From assembly GCA_030440445.1 (NCBI GenBank), contig CP098528.1:4216001-4280000 (forward strand): a stretch of 64,000 bases of DNA, read 5' to 3'. Position numbers and translations under genes: made by a program. This DNA is from Halomonas sp. KG2 (GTDB lineage Bacteria > Pseudomonadota > Gammaproteobacteria > Pseudomonadales > Halomonadaceae). The stretch's first letter is position 1. Each line of letters opens with the position of its first letter. A model generated the notes under the pieces. That model had not been told where the DNA came from, made no database searches, and saw only the letters and a list, made by a program, of their open reading frames with translations. Shown piece after piece: positions 27,136 to 35,935 of the stretch.

Positions 27136-28488
27136 TTACTCAGCGAGGGCCGCTTCGGCCTCTTCTGCTGCGGTGCTGCCACCACACGAGCCGTTCACCA
27201 CGTTGAAGTTGCCGCACTCCATGGGCTTGCGCCAATCGGCAATCAAGTCACGTGAGCCAGGCAAGTAGTCAGACCATGCATCGCCCGCTACGGTAGAAGG
27301 CGTTTGCCAGACGATATCGAACTGGCCATTGTCTTGAACTTCACCAATCAGCACCGGCTTGGTGATGTGATGGTTGGGCATCATCGCCGCATAGCCGCCG
27401 GAAAGGTTAGGCACGGCGACACCGATAATCGCGTCTTTTACCGCATCCACGTCAGTAGTGCCTGCTTTACGCACCGCTTCGGCCCACATGTTAAAACCAA
27501 TGTAGTGCGCTTCCATGGGGTCGTTGGTGACGGCCTCTTCGTCGCCGGTATAGTCGATCCAGGCGTCGATAAAGTCGTAGTTGTCATCGGTATCGACACT
27601 CATGAAGTAGTTCCAGGCCGCCAAGTGGCCGACTAACGGCCCCGTATCGATGCCGGTGAGCTCTTGCTCACCCACAGAGAAGGCGATGACCGGGATATCG
27701 GCAGCATCGATGCCTTGGTTAGAGAGTTCGGTGTAAAACGGCACATTGGCATCGCCGTTAATCGTCGAGATAACCGCCGTAGGTTTACCCTCTTCACCAA
27801 AGCGGCGTATTTCTGCCACGATATTCTGCCAGTCTGAATGGCCGAACGGTGTGTAGTTGATCATGATGTCTTCATCAGCGATGCCATGCTCATCTTTGAG
27901 GAACGCTTCGAGGATACGGTTGGTGGTGCGCGGATAGACGTAGTCGGTACCGACCAGCGCAAAGCGCTCGATGCCGACTTCATTAATCAGATACTCAACC
28001 GCAGGAATCGCCTGCTGATTGGGGGCGGCACCGGTATAAAAGACGTTTTCCGAGGACTCTTCACCTTCATACTGCACCGGGTAGAACAACAGGCCGTTAA
28101 GCTCTTCCACTACCGGCAGTACCGCCTTACGGGAAACGGAGGTCCAGTTGCCGAAGATCACGTCGACCTCTTCTTGCGCCAATAGCTCTCTAGCACGCTC
28201 GGCAAATAGCGGCCAGTTAGAGGCAGGGTCGACAACAACCGCTTCAAGTTGGCGACCCAGCAAGCCACCCGCGTCGTTTTGCTGCTCAATAAGCATCTCA
28301 ACGGTGTCTTTAAGAACCGTCTCACTGATAGCCATGGTGCCTGAAAGTGAGTGAAGGATACCGACCTTGATCGGATCGTCATCCTGGGCCATGGCTTGTG
28401 TACTGGCCCCCATAACGGCGGCGGTCATTAAGGCAGTAGCGAAACGGCCAACGGTACGAGGGTGTGTCTTGCGCTGCAATGTGGTCAC
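27136..28488 (-). CDS. urtA: Urea ABC transporter substrate-binding protein UrtA
   Basis: Periplasmic urea-binding protein, 450 aa, signal peptide ending STQAMAQ. Hallmarks are DPIKVGILHSLSGTMAISE and YPVQYEGEE. I chose the GTG at 28488 because a perfect AAGGAGG lies 5 bases upstream and a signal peptide follows; the upstream ATG at 28596 would add 36 residues without SD. First gene of urtABCDE, behind a sigma-54 promoter. No urease genes are in the window. Confidence 0.95.
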   Translation of the reverse strand: MTTLQRKTHPRTVGRFATALMTAAVMGASTQAMAQDDDPIKVGILHSLSGTMAISETVLKDTVEMLIEQQNDAGGLLGRQLEAVVVDPASNWPLFAERARELLAQEEVDVIFGNWTSVSRKAVLPVVEELNGLLFYPVQYEGEESSENVFYTGAAPNQQAIPAVEYLINEVGIERFALVGTDYVYPRTTNRILEAFLKDEHGIADEDIMINYTPFGHSDWQNIVAEIRRFGEEGKPTAVISTINGDANVPFYTELSNQGIDAADIPVIAFSVGEQELTGIDTGPLVGHLAAWNYFMSVDTDDNYDFIDAWIDYTGDEEAVTNDPMEAHYIGFNMWAEAVRKAGTTDVDAVKDAIIGVAVPNLSGGYAAMMPNHHITKPVLIGEVQDNGQFDIVWQTPSTVAGDAWSDYLPGSRDLIADWRKPMECGNFNVVNGSCGGSTAAEEAEAALAE

Positions 28489-28610
28489 TTGAACCTCCTT
28501 GCGCCCCTTATAACGGGGCTCGTTATTTGAGCTTCGCGGCCAAGGACTCCCGTTATGTAACGTAGGAACGGTCATTACGGGGCTTGGTGCATCCACTAGC
28601 TCCTAGCTTC

Positions 28611-28626
28611 TGCAAGGTTTGCGCCA
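28611..28626 (-). promoter_or_regulatory. Sigma-54 promoter of the urt operon
   Basis: On the minus strand TGGCGCAAACCTTGCA matches the sigma-54 consensus with GG-N10-GC spacing (TGGC at -24, TTGCA at -12). The predicted start is near 28600, giving a leader of about 110 bases to the urtA GTG. It implies NtrC-type nitrogen control. Confidence 0.72.
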
Positions 28627-28701
28627 CACTACAAAAAGAAACACTAAAAAGCTTAAAATCAAAAGGTTAGTTTTAAAAAAAGTTATCCCGTCTTCACCGG
28701 C

Positions 28702-28779
28702 CGCACTATCGTGGCGCGCCAACATGCAAAAAATGCACGCTGTTTATGCACCACAACGACACCTCGCACCAATAGTGCG
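28702..28779. promoter_or_regulatory. Candidate NtrC binding sites upstream of urtA
   Basis: CGCACTATCGTGGCGCG (28702-28718) keeps the GCAC-N7-GYGC dyad of NtrC sites, about 80 bases upstream of the sigma-54 -24 element. A second dyad CGCAC / GTGCG with a 5-base centre lies at 28765-28779, closer than the usual spacing. Position suits an enhancer; assignment is tentative. Confidence 0.45.
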
Positions 28780-28822
28780 CTTTCTGTTGCATACGCCTAT
28801 GAGTCCCGCCCATTTCTTGCAC

Positions 28823-28856
28823 AAAAAAAAGCGCCCTAGGAGATCCTAGGACGCTT
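28823..28856 (-). terminator. Intrinsic terminator of the tct operon
   Basis: Downstream of tctA on the minus strand: a 13-bp stem (AAAGCGTCCTAGG against its near complement, one mismatch) with an AGAT-type loop, followed by eight T. It also insulates the urtA promoter region. Confidence 0.85.
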
Positions 28857-28874
28857 TACACGCATGCCTATGTT

Positions 28875-30374
28875 CTATTCAGCAGTATTCAAACGCTTAG
28901 TGCGGCGCTTTTTCAGCAGCGGTAAACCAAGCGACAGCACCGCGATGACCAGTAACGACAGCGAAATCGGCTTGTCGATAAAGGTCGTCCAATCCCCACC
29001 GGAGATCTGCAGCGCGCGACGCATGGACTCTTCCATGATGTTGCCTAGAATGAGCGCCAGAATCAGCGGCGCGGCGGGGAAGCCGAACAAGCGCATTCCC
29101 AAACCAACCAAGCCAAAACCAAGCAGCAGCAATAAGTCGAACACGCTGAAGCTCATACCGTAAACACCGATCATGCAGAAGATCAAAATCAGTGATAGCA
29201 GCAACGGTTTGGGCAGATCCAGAATCTTGGCGATCAGCGGAATCAGCGGCAGGTTAAGCACCAGCAGGAAGATATTGCCGATGTACATACTGGCGACCAC
29301 GCCCCAGAACACATCCGGGCGCTGCTCAAGCATCATCGGACCAGGATTAACCCCCATCACCAGCAGTGCGCCAAGCAGTACGGCGGTGGTGCCAGACCCC
29401 GGCACACCCAAGGTTAACAGCGGTACAAACGAACCGGTACACGCCGCATTATTTGCCGCTTCTGGCGCAGCAACGCCTTTGATGTTGCCTTTACCAAACG
29501 TATCGCCGTCTTTGGCAATGCGTTTTTCCATGCTATAGCCAAGAAACGAACCGATGGTCGCGCCTGCGCCCGGCAGAACGCCGGTAAAGAAGCCCAACAC
29601 TGAACTGCGGCTAACAGGGCCTGCTATCTGCTTGACTTCACTGCGGGTCAATTTCAACGACCCGATCGCGTTACGCGGCGCTTCTTTACCACCACCTCCG
29701 CGCAGCAACATGTAGAACACTTCGGCTAACGCGAAGATACCCAGCGCCACGACCAGAAAGTCGATACCGTCGAGCAGGTGGATAGAGCCAAAGGTAAAGC
29801 GCTCGGTGCCGGTTTGCATATCAATCCCGATGATCGAGATCATCACCCCAATAACAGCGGCAATTAAGCCTTTAACCAGCGACTTATCGGATAACGACAC
29901 AACCGCGGTTAAGCCCAGCACCATCAACGCAAAGTATTCAGCAGGGCCAAAACTTACCGCGACTTTGGAGAGCAGCGGCGCAATCAACATCAAGAAAACA
30001 ACGGAGATGGTACCGCCAACAAAGGAGGAGTAAGCGGCAATCGCCAGCGCCTTACCTGCCAACCCTTGCTTGGCCATCGGATAGCCGTCAAAAGAGGTCG
30101 CAACCGTTCCCGCCACGCCGGGGGCGTTCAGCAAAATAGACGAGGTGGAGCCGCCAAAAATAGCGCCGTAATACACCCCAGCCATCAAGATCAGCCCTGA
30201 AGAGGGCTCCATAGCGAAGGTAATCGGGATCATCAGCGCCAACGCGCTGATCGGCCCAAGGCCGGGCAACATGCCGATAATGGTGCCAGCAAAGACGCCG
30301 GCAAAGACGTAAGCGATATTAATAGGCTCAAGCGCGATGCCAAAGCCGTACATTAGATTGTTAAAGGCATCCAT
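28875..30374 (-). CDS. tctA: Tripartite tricarboxylate transporter large membrane subunit TctA
   Basis: Large permease of the TTT family, 499 aa, about twelve membrane segments. Conserved motifs are GTIIGMLPGLGPISALALMIP near the N-terminus and GSFVPLLTLGVPGSGTTAVLLGAL mid-protein. It works with the small subunit TctB and periplasmic TctC to import carboxylates by ion symport. Last gene of tctCBA; GAGAG precedes its ATG. Confidence 0.94.
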   Translation of the reverse strand: MDAFNNLMYGFGIALEPINIAYVFAGVFAGTIIGMLPGLGPISALALMIPITFAMEPSSGLILMAGVYYGAIFGGSTSSILLNAPGVAGTVATSFDGYPMAKQGLAGKALAIAAYSSFVGGTISVVFLMLIAPLLSKVAVSFGPAEYFALMVLGLTAVVSLSDKSLVKGLIAAVIGVMISIIGIDMQTGTERFTFGSIHLLDGIDFLVVALGIFALAEVFYMLLRGGGGKEAPRNAIGSLKLTRSEVKQIAGPVSRSSVLGFFTGVLPGAGATIGSFLGYSMEKRIAKDGDTFGKGNIKGVAAPEAANNAACTGSFVPLLTLGVPGSGTTAVLLGALLVMGVNPGPMMLEQRPDVFWGVVASMYIGNIFLLVLNLPLIPLIAKILDLPKPLLLSLILIFCMIGVYGMSFSVFDLLLLLGFGLVGLGMRLFGFPAAPLILALILGNIMEESMRRALQISGGDWTTFIDKPISLSLLVIAVLSLGLPLLKKRRTKRLNTAE

Positions 30375-30423
30375 GGGAGTGTCTCTCTTTTAAACCCGCT
30401 AACAGTGGGCAAGCGCGGCCTGG

Positions 30424-30906
30424 TTAAAACGGCAGCACGCCAGTGGGTAGGTAAACATCCATTACCCGCGTCATGGTCAAATACAGCGCCAACACCACCC
30501 CAAGCGATGTTGCCAGATTGATCCCATGGCGGCGGTAGCCGTAGTAAGCGGTTAGGCCAACACACAGCAGCGTCGAAGCCAGCACAAAGCCTAACGGCAC
30601 GAGCAGGAACGCGTAGGCCGCAATGGCGATGGCGGTGACGATCACCCGTGCCCAAGGCGTTAGCAACAACGGCCCCTGGGTTTCGGCTTGATCAATCTGA
30701 TCGGCACCCGCAATAGGACCTGGACGCTCAAAAAACAAGCACGCCGACAGTAATAGCAGAGACACACCTAACACTTTTGGAAATAGGTCAGAATCCACTG
30801 GGCGGGGCAGCGGAAAGTTGGGGATTTGCCAGGCCATTGCCAGATAGGCAGCCGCCACTAACGCCAACACAAGCGCTAGCCATTGGTTGGTATTGAATCG
30901 AGTCAT
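30424..30906 (-). CDS. tctB: Tripartite tricarboxylate transporter small membrane subunit TctB
   Basis: A 160-aa membrane protein with four hydrophobic segments and the FPLPRPVDSDLFPKVLG loop found in TctB (DUF1468). I chose the ATG at 30906 because GGAGAG lies 7-8 bases upstream. It sits between tctC and tctA. Confidence 0.88.
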   Translation of the reverse strand: MTRFNTNQWLALVLALVAAAYLAMAWQIPNFPLPRPVDSDLFPKVLGVSLLLLSACLFFERPGPIAGADQIDQAETQGPLLLTPWARVIVTAIAIAAYAFLLVPLGFVLASTLLCVGLTAYYGYRRHGINLATSLGVVLALYLTMTRVMDVYLPTGVLPF

Positions 30907-31012
30907 GGGAAAGCTCTCCGAAGACGTCATTGCTGAACAGCAAGACCCTTGCGGTATCAGACGGAAGATCCCGGTGGCACGCTGCCACCGGGGGAGCCTT
31001 TGGGACGAGCGC

Positions 31013-32008
31013 TTACTGGCGCATCAGCCCCAGGTCGGTCAACACGCTGCTGAACTGCTCTTGCTGCTCATCCAGGAAGGTCGCGAAGCCGTCGCTATCC
31101 TGGTAGGCATCAATCCAGCCCAGCTGGTCGCTTGCTTCGCGCCATGCATCCGTTTCGAGCATTTCGGCGAAGAGCGTCTCGTAGTACTCAACCGCCTCTT
31201 CAGGCATTTCCGGCGCGCCCATTACGCCACGCCAAATATCGAAGGTGTAGTCGTAACCCTGCTCTTGGTAAGTGGGTACATCGGCCAGTCCACCGCCCAG
31301 ACGCTCTTCGGAAGAAACGCCCAGCGCGCGTAGCTGGCTACCTTCACCCAGCTGACCTACCGCTTCACCGGCACCACCAATGACTGCCTCGATATGGCCA
31401 CCCATCAGGTTAGTCATGGCATCGCCACCACCTGAGAAGGGGATGTAGTTGACCGAGGAGGCTTCCATACCCGCCGCGGAAGCAAGGCCAGCAACCGAGA
31501 TGTGATCCATCGAGCCCGGCGCACTACCACCGCCCACGCTTAAACTAGGATTCTCTTTGAGCGCTGCAAAAAGATCATCCAGGTTTTGGTACTCGGAATC
31601 TGCCGCCACCAAAATAATCGAATAGTCGGTATTGATACGTGCAATCGGGGTGAAGTCGGTGTGGTCGTAACGCGATGCGCCTGCCAGGGGGACTAAAATC
31701 ATCGGCGGACTGGTAGCGAAAAGTTTATGCGGATTGCCGTTATCACGGGCTACCTGAGCCCAGGCAACGGCACCGCCGCCGCCAGGCACGTTAATGGCTG
31801 CAAAGCTTTCGTCGGCCAGCTCTTCTTGCTGAATAACGCGGGACATGGTGCGCACTAGCGTATCCCAACCGCCACCAGGATTAGCCGGTGCAACAAACTC
31901 AATCGAACGGCTCGGTGTCCACTCTTGGGCGCTGGCGGACGTTGTCATGGCAAAGGCTGCCATCGGTAAAGCAAGCACGGCAAAGCGCTTTAGGGGAAGC
32001 ATGGTCAT
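31013..32008 (-). CDS. tctC: Tripartite tricarboxylate transporter binding protein TctC
   Basis: Periplasmic receptor (Bug family), 331 aa, signal peptide ending TTSASAQ. Bug motifs are IEFVAPANPGGGWDTLVRTM and PYIPFSGGGDAM-like NYIPFSGGGDA. I chose the ATG at 32008 with GGAG about 8 bases upstream. First structural gene after the two-component system on the same strand, so likely induced by its substrate (a di- or tricarboxylate; identity unknown). Confidence 0.9.
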   Translation of the reverse strand: MTMLPLKRFAVLALPMAAFAMTTSASAQEWTPSRSIEFVAPANPGGGWDTLVRTMSRVIQQEELADESFAAINVPGGGGAVAWAQVARDNGNPHKLFATSPPMILVPLAGASRYDHTDFTPIARINTDYSIILVAADSEYQNLDDLFAALKENPSLSVGGGSAPGSMDHISVAGLASAAGMEASSVNYIPFSGGGDAMTNLMGGHIEAVIGGAGEAVGQLGEGSQLRALGVSSEERLGGGLADVPTYQEQGYDYTFDIWRGVMGAPEMPEEAVEYYETLFAEMLETDAWREASDQLGWIDAYQDSDGFATFLDEQQEQFSSVLTDLGLMRQ

Positions 32009-32142
32009 GGGCGTTCTCCACATTAGCTATGTTGTTATATTAGCTGTGTTATAGATGGTTGTTATCTACGTATCTTTGTGTGGTTACACCCTTCACATTA
32101 GAAGACCGCTACTCCTCGCGACAAGCTTATGACCATTAATGG

Positions 32143-32158
32143 CAAAAAGTGCTTTTTG
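32143..32158. promoter_or_regulatory. Palindrome between the response regulator and tctC
   Basis: CAAAAAG / CTTTTTG with a 2-base centre in the 193-base AT-rich gap upstream of tctC. It could be a binding site for the response regulator or a weak terminator for it; the sequence does not decide. Confidence 0.35.
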
Positions 32159-32201
32159 TGCGTTTTGTTCATTTTGTTCACGGCCGGTTAGAACGGCTCG
32201 T

Positions 32202-32933
32202 TTACAGTGATTCCAGCCATGTTGAGGAAGACTCAAGCAGCCGATAGCGTCGCTCAGGGCGACCCACATCGCCATAGCCAATTTCTGCATTAACCGCTTG
32301 TTCAGCCACTAAAAACTCCAAATAACGCCGCGCTGTTGAACGGCTTGCGCCCATTGCCTGCGCTACCTGCATCGCCGTTTGGGAATCATGCTCGGCTGCC
32401 AGCGACTCCACCACACAGCGCAGGGTCAAGCGGTCGATGCCTTTAGGTAGCGTGCGTGCCGCTAGCCGCGAAGGCTCACCTGGTTGCAAGCGCGCGAGCA
32501 CCTGATCCAGCTCGTCTTGACTCATTTCAGCCCGATTCGCCAATGCCTCACGCTCGCGGCGAAAACGTGTCAACATTTGCGTCATACGCGTCGCTTCAAT
32601 CGGTTTAATCAGATAATCAAAGACGCCACCACGCAACGCTTCGCTGATGGTTTCTACTTCGCGGGCGGCTGTCACCATGACGATATCCACATGCACATAG
32701 TCGCGGCGAATGGCCCATAGCAGCTCCAGCCCCTCCACATCAGGCAAGTAAGCATCTAATAAGATGAGTTGAACAGCATCAGCATGCTGGGCCATCAGGG
32801 CTTTTGCCTCGTTGCCGTTACGTGCTAACCCCACCACATAAAAGCCGTCGCTCTGCTCAATAAAAGCCTTGTGGATATCGGCAATGCGAAAATCGTCTTC
32901 GACGACCAAAATACCGTACTGCGTCGCAGACAT
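32202..32933 (-). CDS. Response regulator, CitB/DpiA/DcuR family
   Basis: A 243-aa regulator. The receiver domain has acidic residues VVEDD, phospho-acceptor Asp60 (LILLDAYLPD) and Lys110 (YLIKP); the C-terminal domain has an HTH near residues 185-215 (AMQVAQAMGASRSTARRYLEFL). This architecture is the CitB/DpiA type. It pairs with the sensor kinase upstream and probably activates tctCBA. Classical TctD is an OmpR-type regulator, so this TTT operon uses a different regulator class. Confidence 0.9.
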   Translation of the reverse strand: MSATQYGILVVEDDFRIADIHKAFIEQSDGFYVVGLARNGNEAKALMAQHADAVQLILLDAYLPDVEGLELLWAIRRDYVHVDIVMVTAAREVETISEALRGGVFDYLIKPIEATRMTQMLTRFRREREALANRAEMSQDELDQVLARLQPGEPSRLAARTLPKGIDRLTLRCVVESLAAEHDSQTAMQVAQAMGASRSTARRYLEFLVAEQAVNAEIGYGDVGRPERRYRLLESSSTWLESL

Positions 32934-32966
32934 AGCGTTTCCTCTTCCTGGCGTCGTTATTATGAT

Positions 32967-34652
32967 TTAAGGCGTTGTGGCGACTTGGTCGCAAAGCGAA
33001 CGATCCAGCACGGCAATAAAGCACGCGCCGCCTAACTCGCTCTCTTCTAATGTCACCTCGCCGCCATGCTGACGACACAACCGCGCGACCAGTGCTAACC
33101 CAATGCCACGATGTTTACCGGTTTTAGTAGAAAACCCATCTTGAAAGATCGATTCCGCATGCTCGCCGGGCACACCTGAGCCGTTATCCTCTACCTCAAT
33201 CAACAGCTGCTCGCCCAGATCCGTAAAGAACAGGCGAACTTTCGGGGTGTCACTGTTTGGGCCATTAAGCGCCGCATGACAGGCGTTATCTAATAAGTTG
33301 CCCACAACGCTCATCATGACCTCTTGCCCAGTGACCGTCAGAGGGCAAGAGAGCGAGCTCTGCTCATCAATTTCCAGTGCAACCCCCAACTCCCGAGCTC
33401 GCGTCAATTTACCCAGCAAGATGCCGCTGAGTACTGCGTCAGCTACGTGGCGCATTAAAAAGCTCATTTGCGCCTGGGCACGTTCGGTTTCGTGATGAAT
33501 CAGCGCTAGCGCCTCATCAACACGGTTCAGCTGCAGGAGACCAGAAATGGTGTAAAGCTTGTTGGAAAACTCGTGGGCCTGGGCACGCAGCATATCCACA
33601 TCACGGCTTGCCTGGGTAAGTGCCTGGGAAAGATCAATAATTTCGCGGCGACTACGAAATGTCGCCACGGCACCTTCGATCTCACCTTCGTGCAAAATGG
33701 GCACGCGGTTGGCCACCACAGGATGGTCGCCCAGCCACATTTCCTGGTCAAACTCCTGCTCGCCGTGCTTTAACACCTCGCTTAAGCGCGAGTTGGGCAC
33801 CACCTCACGGATTGGCTGCCCTAGCAAAACCTGCTCATCCGATAGCCCTAGAAAACGGCGTGCCTGCTGATTCACTAAGGTGATCTGACCATCGCGATTA
33901 ACCGCCAGGATACCTTCGTGGATAGATTGCAGGATGGCCTCTTTTTCCATGGCCAAGCGGGCTATTTCATAAGGCTCTAAACCAAGGATGATTTTTTTAA
34001 GATGCTGCGACAGCCAATAGGCCCCGGCGAACCCTAGCAAAATCATCAGCGCCACCAGCGCCCACCCCAAGCTGGTATAACGGGCGACATCCATATCAAC
34101 TCGTTCTAGCATGAAGCCCACCGAAACCACCCCGATGATGTTGCCCTCTTCATCCCAGATGGGCGTTTTACCGCGCATGGCGGTGCCTAACGTTCCGGTA
34201 GCTTCCGATACGTATGACTGACCGTAAATCAACGCCTGATCGTTATCCCCGCCCACCATTGGCTGGCCAATACGTTCCGGCACGGGATGCGAGTAACGTA
34301 TCGACTGGGCATTCCCCACCACCACATAACGGGCACCGGTCTCGTGGCGAACGCGTTCAGCAAGCGGCTGGATAATCAGCGACGGGTCGGGTGTCGAGAA
34401 AGCATTAACAATTTGCGGCATGCCCGCGACGGTCTTGGCCACTGCCAATGCCCGCTCGCCCATTTGGTGGGTGATAATTTCTGCTTTACGGTGGTTCAGG
34501 TAGGTGCCTTGCGCTAGCAACATACCCGCCAGCAGAAAGCCAACCAGCAGCATGACTTGCAGGCGAAAACTTCGCTTGTACCAGCGGCGTTTGGCACGAG
34601 TACGGCGCCAGCGCTGTAATTCGGCCAACGTACGTGGGCGTGGGGCGGTCAT
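32967..34652 (-). CDS. Sensor histidine kinase, CitA/DpiB/DcuS family
   Basis: A 561-aa kinase: TM1 about 31-50, periplasmic sensing domain (to about 195) with the CitA-type IRYSHPVPERIGQP carboxylate-binding motif, TM2 about 196-215, a PAS domain (240-340), phospho-acceptor His360 in AQAHEFSNKLYTISGLLQL and a HATPase domain (DNACHAAL, DNGSGVP, GIGLAL). Start uncertain: ATG at 34652 chosen; in-frame ATG at 34682 or TTG at 34700 are possible and none has a good SD. Senses a carboxylate, by family. Confidence 0.9.
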   Translation of the reverse strand: MTAPRPRTLAELQRWRRTRAKRRWYKRSFRLQVMLLVGFLLAGMLLAQGTYLNHRKAEIITHQMGERALAVAKTVAGMPQIVNAFSTPDPSLIIQPLAERVRHETGARYVVVGNAQSIRYSHPVPERIGQPMVGGDNDQALIYGQSYVSEATGTLGTAMRGKTPIWDEEGNIIGVVSVGFMLERVDMDVARYTSLGWALVALMILLGFAGAYWLSQHLKKIILGLEPYEIARLAMEKEAILQSIHEGILAVNRDGQITLVNQQARRFLGLSDEQVLLGQPIREVVPNSRLSEVLKHGEQEFDQEMWLGDHPVVANRVPILHEGEIEGAVATFRSRREIIDLSQALTQASRDVDMLRAQAHEFSNKLYTISGLLQLNRVDEALALIHHETERAQAQMSFLMRHVADAVLSGILLGKLTRARELGVALEIDEQSSLSCPLTVTGQEVMMSVVGNLLDNACHAALNGPNSDTPKVRLFFTDLGEQLLIEVEDNGSGVPGEHAESIFQDGFSTKTGKHRGIGLALVARLCRQHGGEVTLEESELGGACFIAVLDRSLCDQVATTP

Positions 34653-34858
34653 AAAGGAACTCACTAGGCGCGACAGCGTCATTATGGCATGCAGCGCCAA
34701 GCGGCGTTAGCCGTTGCGCTTTTTCGACTATTTGCTTATTTAGCAGCCACTGATTTTGTTTTTATCGATATACTCACCGCTTTTAAAGCGTGCATGACGA
34801 ACTCTCATCCTGCAACATCGCAGCCGCTCACAAAGACTGATACTCACGGAGGAGTTAC

Positions 34859-35605
34859 GTGTTGAGTTTATTAAGAAATGTCTTATTAGCTAGCTTGTCG
34901 CTGTGGGCAACTTCCGCCGCCGCTTATCCGTTTTACGCCCCACCACCGCCACAAGATGATACGCCGGTGTTCAGCGGCGATGCCGAACTTGGTTTTACCC
35001 ATCTTTCCGGCAACACCAATAGCCAAACATTGATTGGAAAGACACGCCTGACTTGGCTGACGGGAGATTTCACTCATTCGCTGCGCGGTGAAGTCCGCAA
35101 TGTGAGTAAAAACGGAGAAACCAGCGCTGAGCAATATTTAGTGGCAGGCAGAGAGCGTTTTGACTTTAGCGGGCCCCACTATCTGTTTGGCTTTGCCCGC
35201 TGGGAAAAAGACCGCTTTGCTGGCTACGACCAGCAGCTTTCTGCCATTGGTGGTTATGGGCGGCAATTGCTGGCTGGTGAACAACATTCACTGTCGTTAG
35301 AAGCAGGCCCTGGCTATCGTAATGACCGATTACGCGGCGCTGATAATGAGCAATTGGCAGTTGCTTATACAGCACTCGACTATCAATTTGGCTTCTCAGA
35401 TTATGCGGATATCGTTCAAGAAATGTCGGTGGAATATACCCGTCAGAACACTACAGCGCGTTCATTAACCGCACTAACAGCTCGGCTAAATTCACGACTT
35501 TCGCTACGCCTGTCCCATGAAATCAAGCACAACTCGCAGCCGCCTGAAGATGCCAGCGAACGCACTGACAGCACCACCAGCGCATCACTGCTCTATCACT
35601 GGTAA
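34859..35605 (+). CDS. DUF481 family outer-membrane protein (YdiY-like)
   Basis: A 248-aa protein with signal peptide (about 1-22), a Pro-rich YPFYAPPPPQ stretch, then alternating beta strands (FSGDAELGFTHLSGNTNSQTL at the start of DUF481) and a C-terminal ALLYHW-type aromatic end, consistent with a small beta-barrel. GTG start with GGAGGAG 6 bases upstream. Function of the family is not established; some members are salt- or alkali-induced. Confidence 0.8.
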   Translation: MLSLLRNVLLASLSLWATSAAAYPFYAPPPPQDDTPVFSGDAELGFTHLSGNTNSQTLIGKTRLTWLTGDFTHSLRGEVRNVSKNGETSAEQYLVAGRERFDFSGPHYLFGFARWEKDRFAGYDQQLSAIGGYGRQLLAGEQHSLSLEAGPGYRNDRLRGADNEQLAVAYTALDYQFGFSDYADIVQEMSVEYTRQNTTARSLTALTARLNSRLSLRLSHEIKHNSQPPEDASERTDSTTSASLLYHW

Positions 35606-35697
35606 CGCGCGCCCCTAAACACAGCCGCTTTTTTTCATTTACTATCAAATAGTTACACAACATTTTAAGTAGCTATGACTGCCATTAATCTATTCAT

Positions 35698-35734
35698 AAT
35701 GGTGCATCTCGCTTATTTTTCGCACCATTTTTAT
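35698..35734 (+). terminator. Hairpin after the DUF481 gene
   Basis: AATGGTGC / GCACCATT with a 16-base loop and a following TTT run; probably ends DUF481 transcription. The stem sequence AATGGTGC also occurs in the hairpin at 6908-6945. Apart from this and the next two elements, 35606-35935 holds no gene that I can see. Confidence 0.45.
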
Positions 35735-35752
35735 GCAATTTACCCCTCATCA

Positions 35753-35782
35753 TTAGACTTTGGTCTATAGGAAAGATATACT
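35753..35782 (+). promoter_or_regulatory. Possible sigma-70 promoter upstream of the BCCT gene
   Basis: TTAGAC and TATACT separated by 18 bases. Transcription would start near 35789 and meet an intrinsic terminator at 35803-35831 before reaching the transporter ATG at 35936. Confidence 0.35.
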
Positions 35783-35802
35783 ACCCACAGTTTCCTGTCC
35801 TC

Positions 35803-35831
35803 GCGCCATTCATTGAATGGCGCTTTTTTTT
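35803..35831 (+). terminator. Strong intrinsic terminator in the BCCT leader
   Basis: Perfect 9-bp stem GCGCCATTC / GAATGGCGC, loop ATT, then eight T. It lies about 200 bases after DUF481 and about 105 bases before the BCCT start; it is either a second DUF481 terminator or a leader terminator. Confidence 0.8.
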
Positions 35832-35935
35832 GTTTCGAAAATCGGATGCTTTTAGGCGTTACGCCTACTCACGCACGGTTTAGTTAAGCTCAAGGCTCTG
35901 CTTACCCACCCCCTCATTAAACATAGGTGTTCTTA

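Noticed and set aside
28619..28849. A 76-aa basic open frame upstream of urtA
   Set aside because: It overlaps the sigma-54 promoter and the tct terminator and is low-complexity and Lys-rich without family features.
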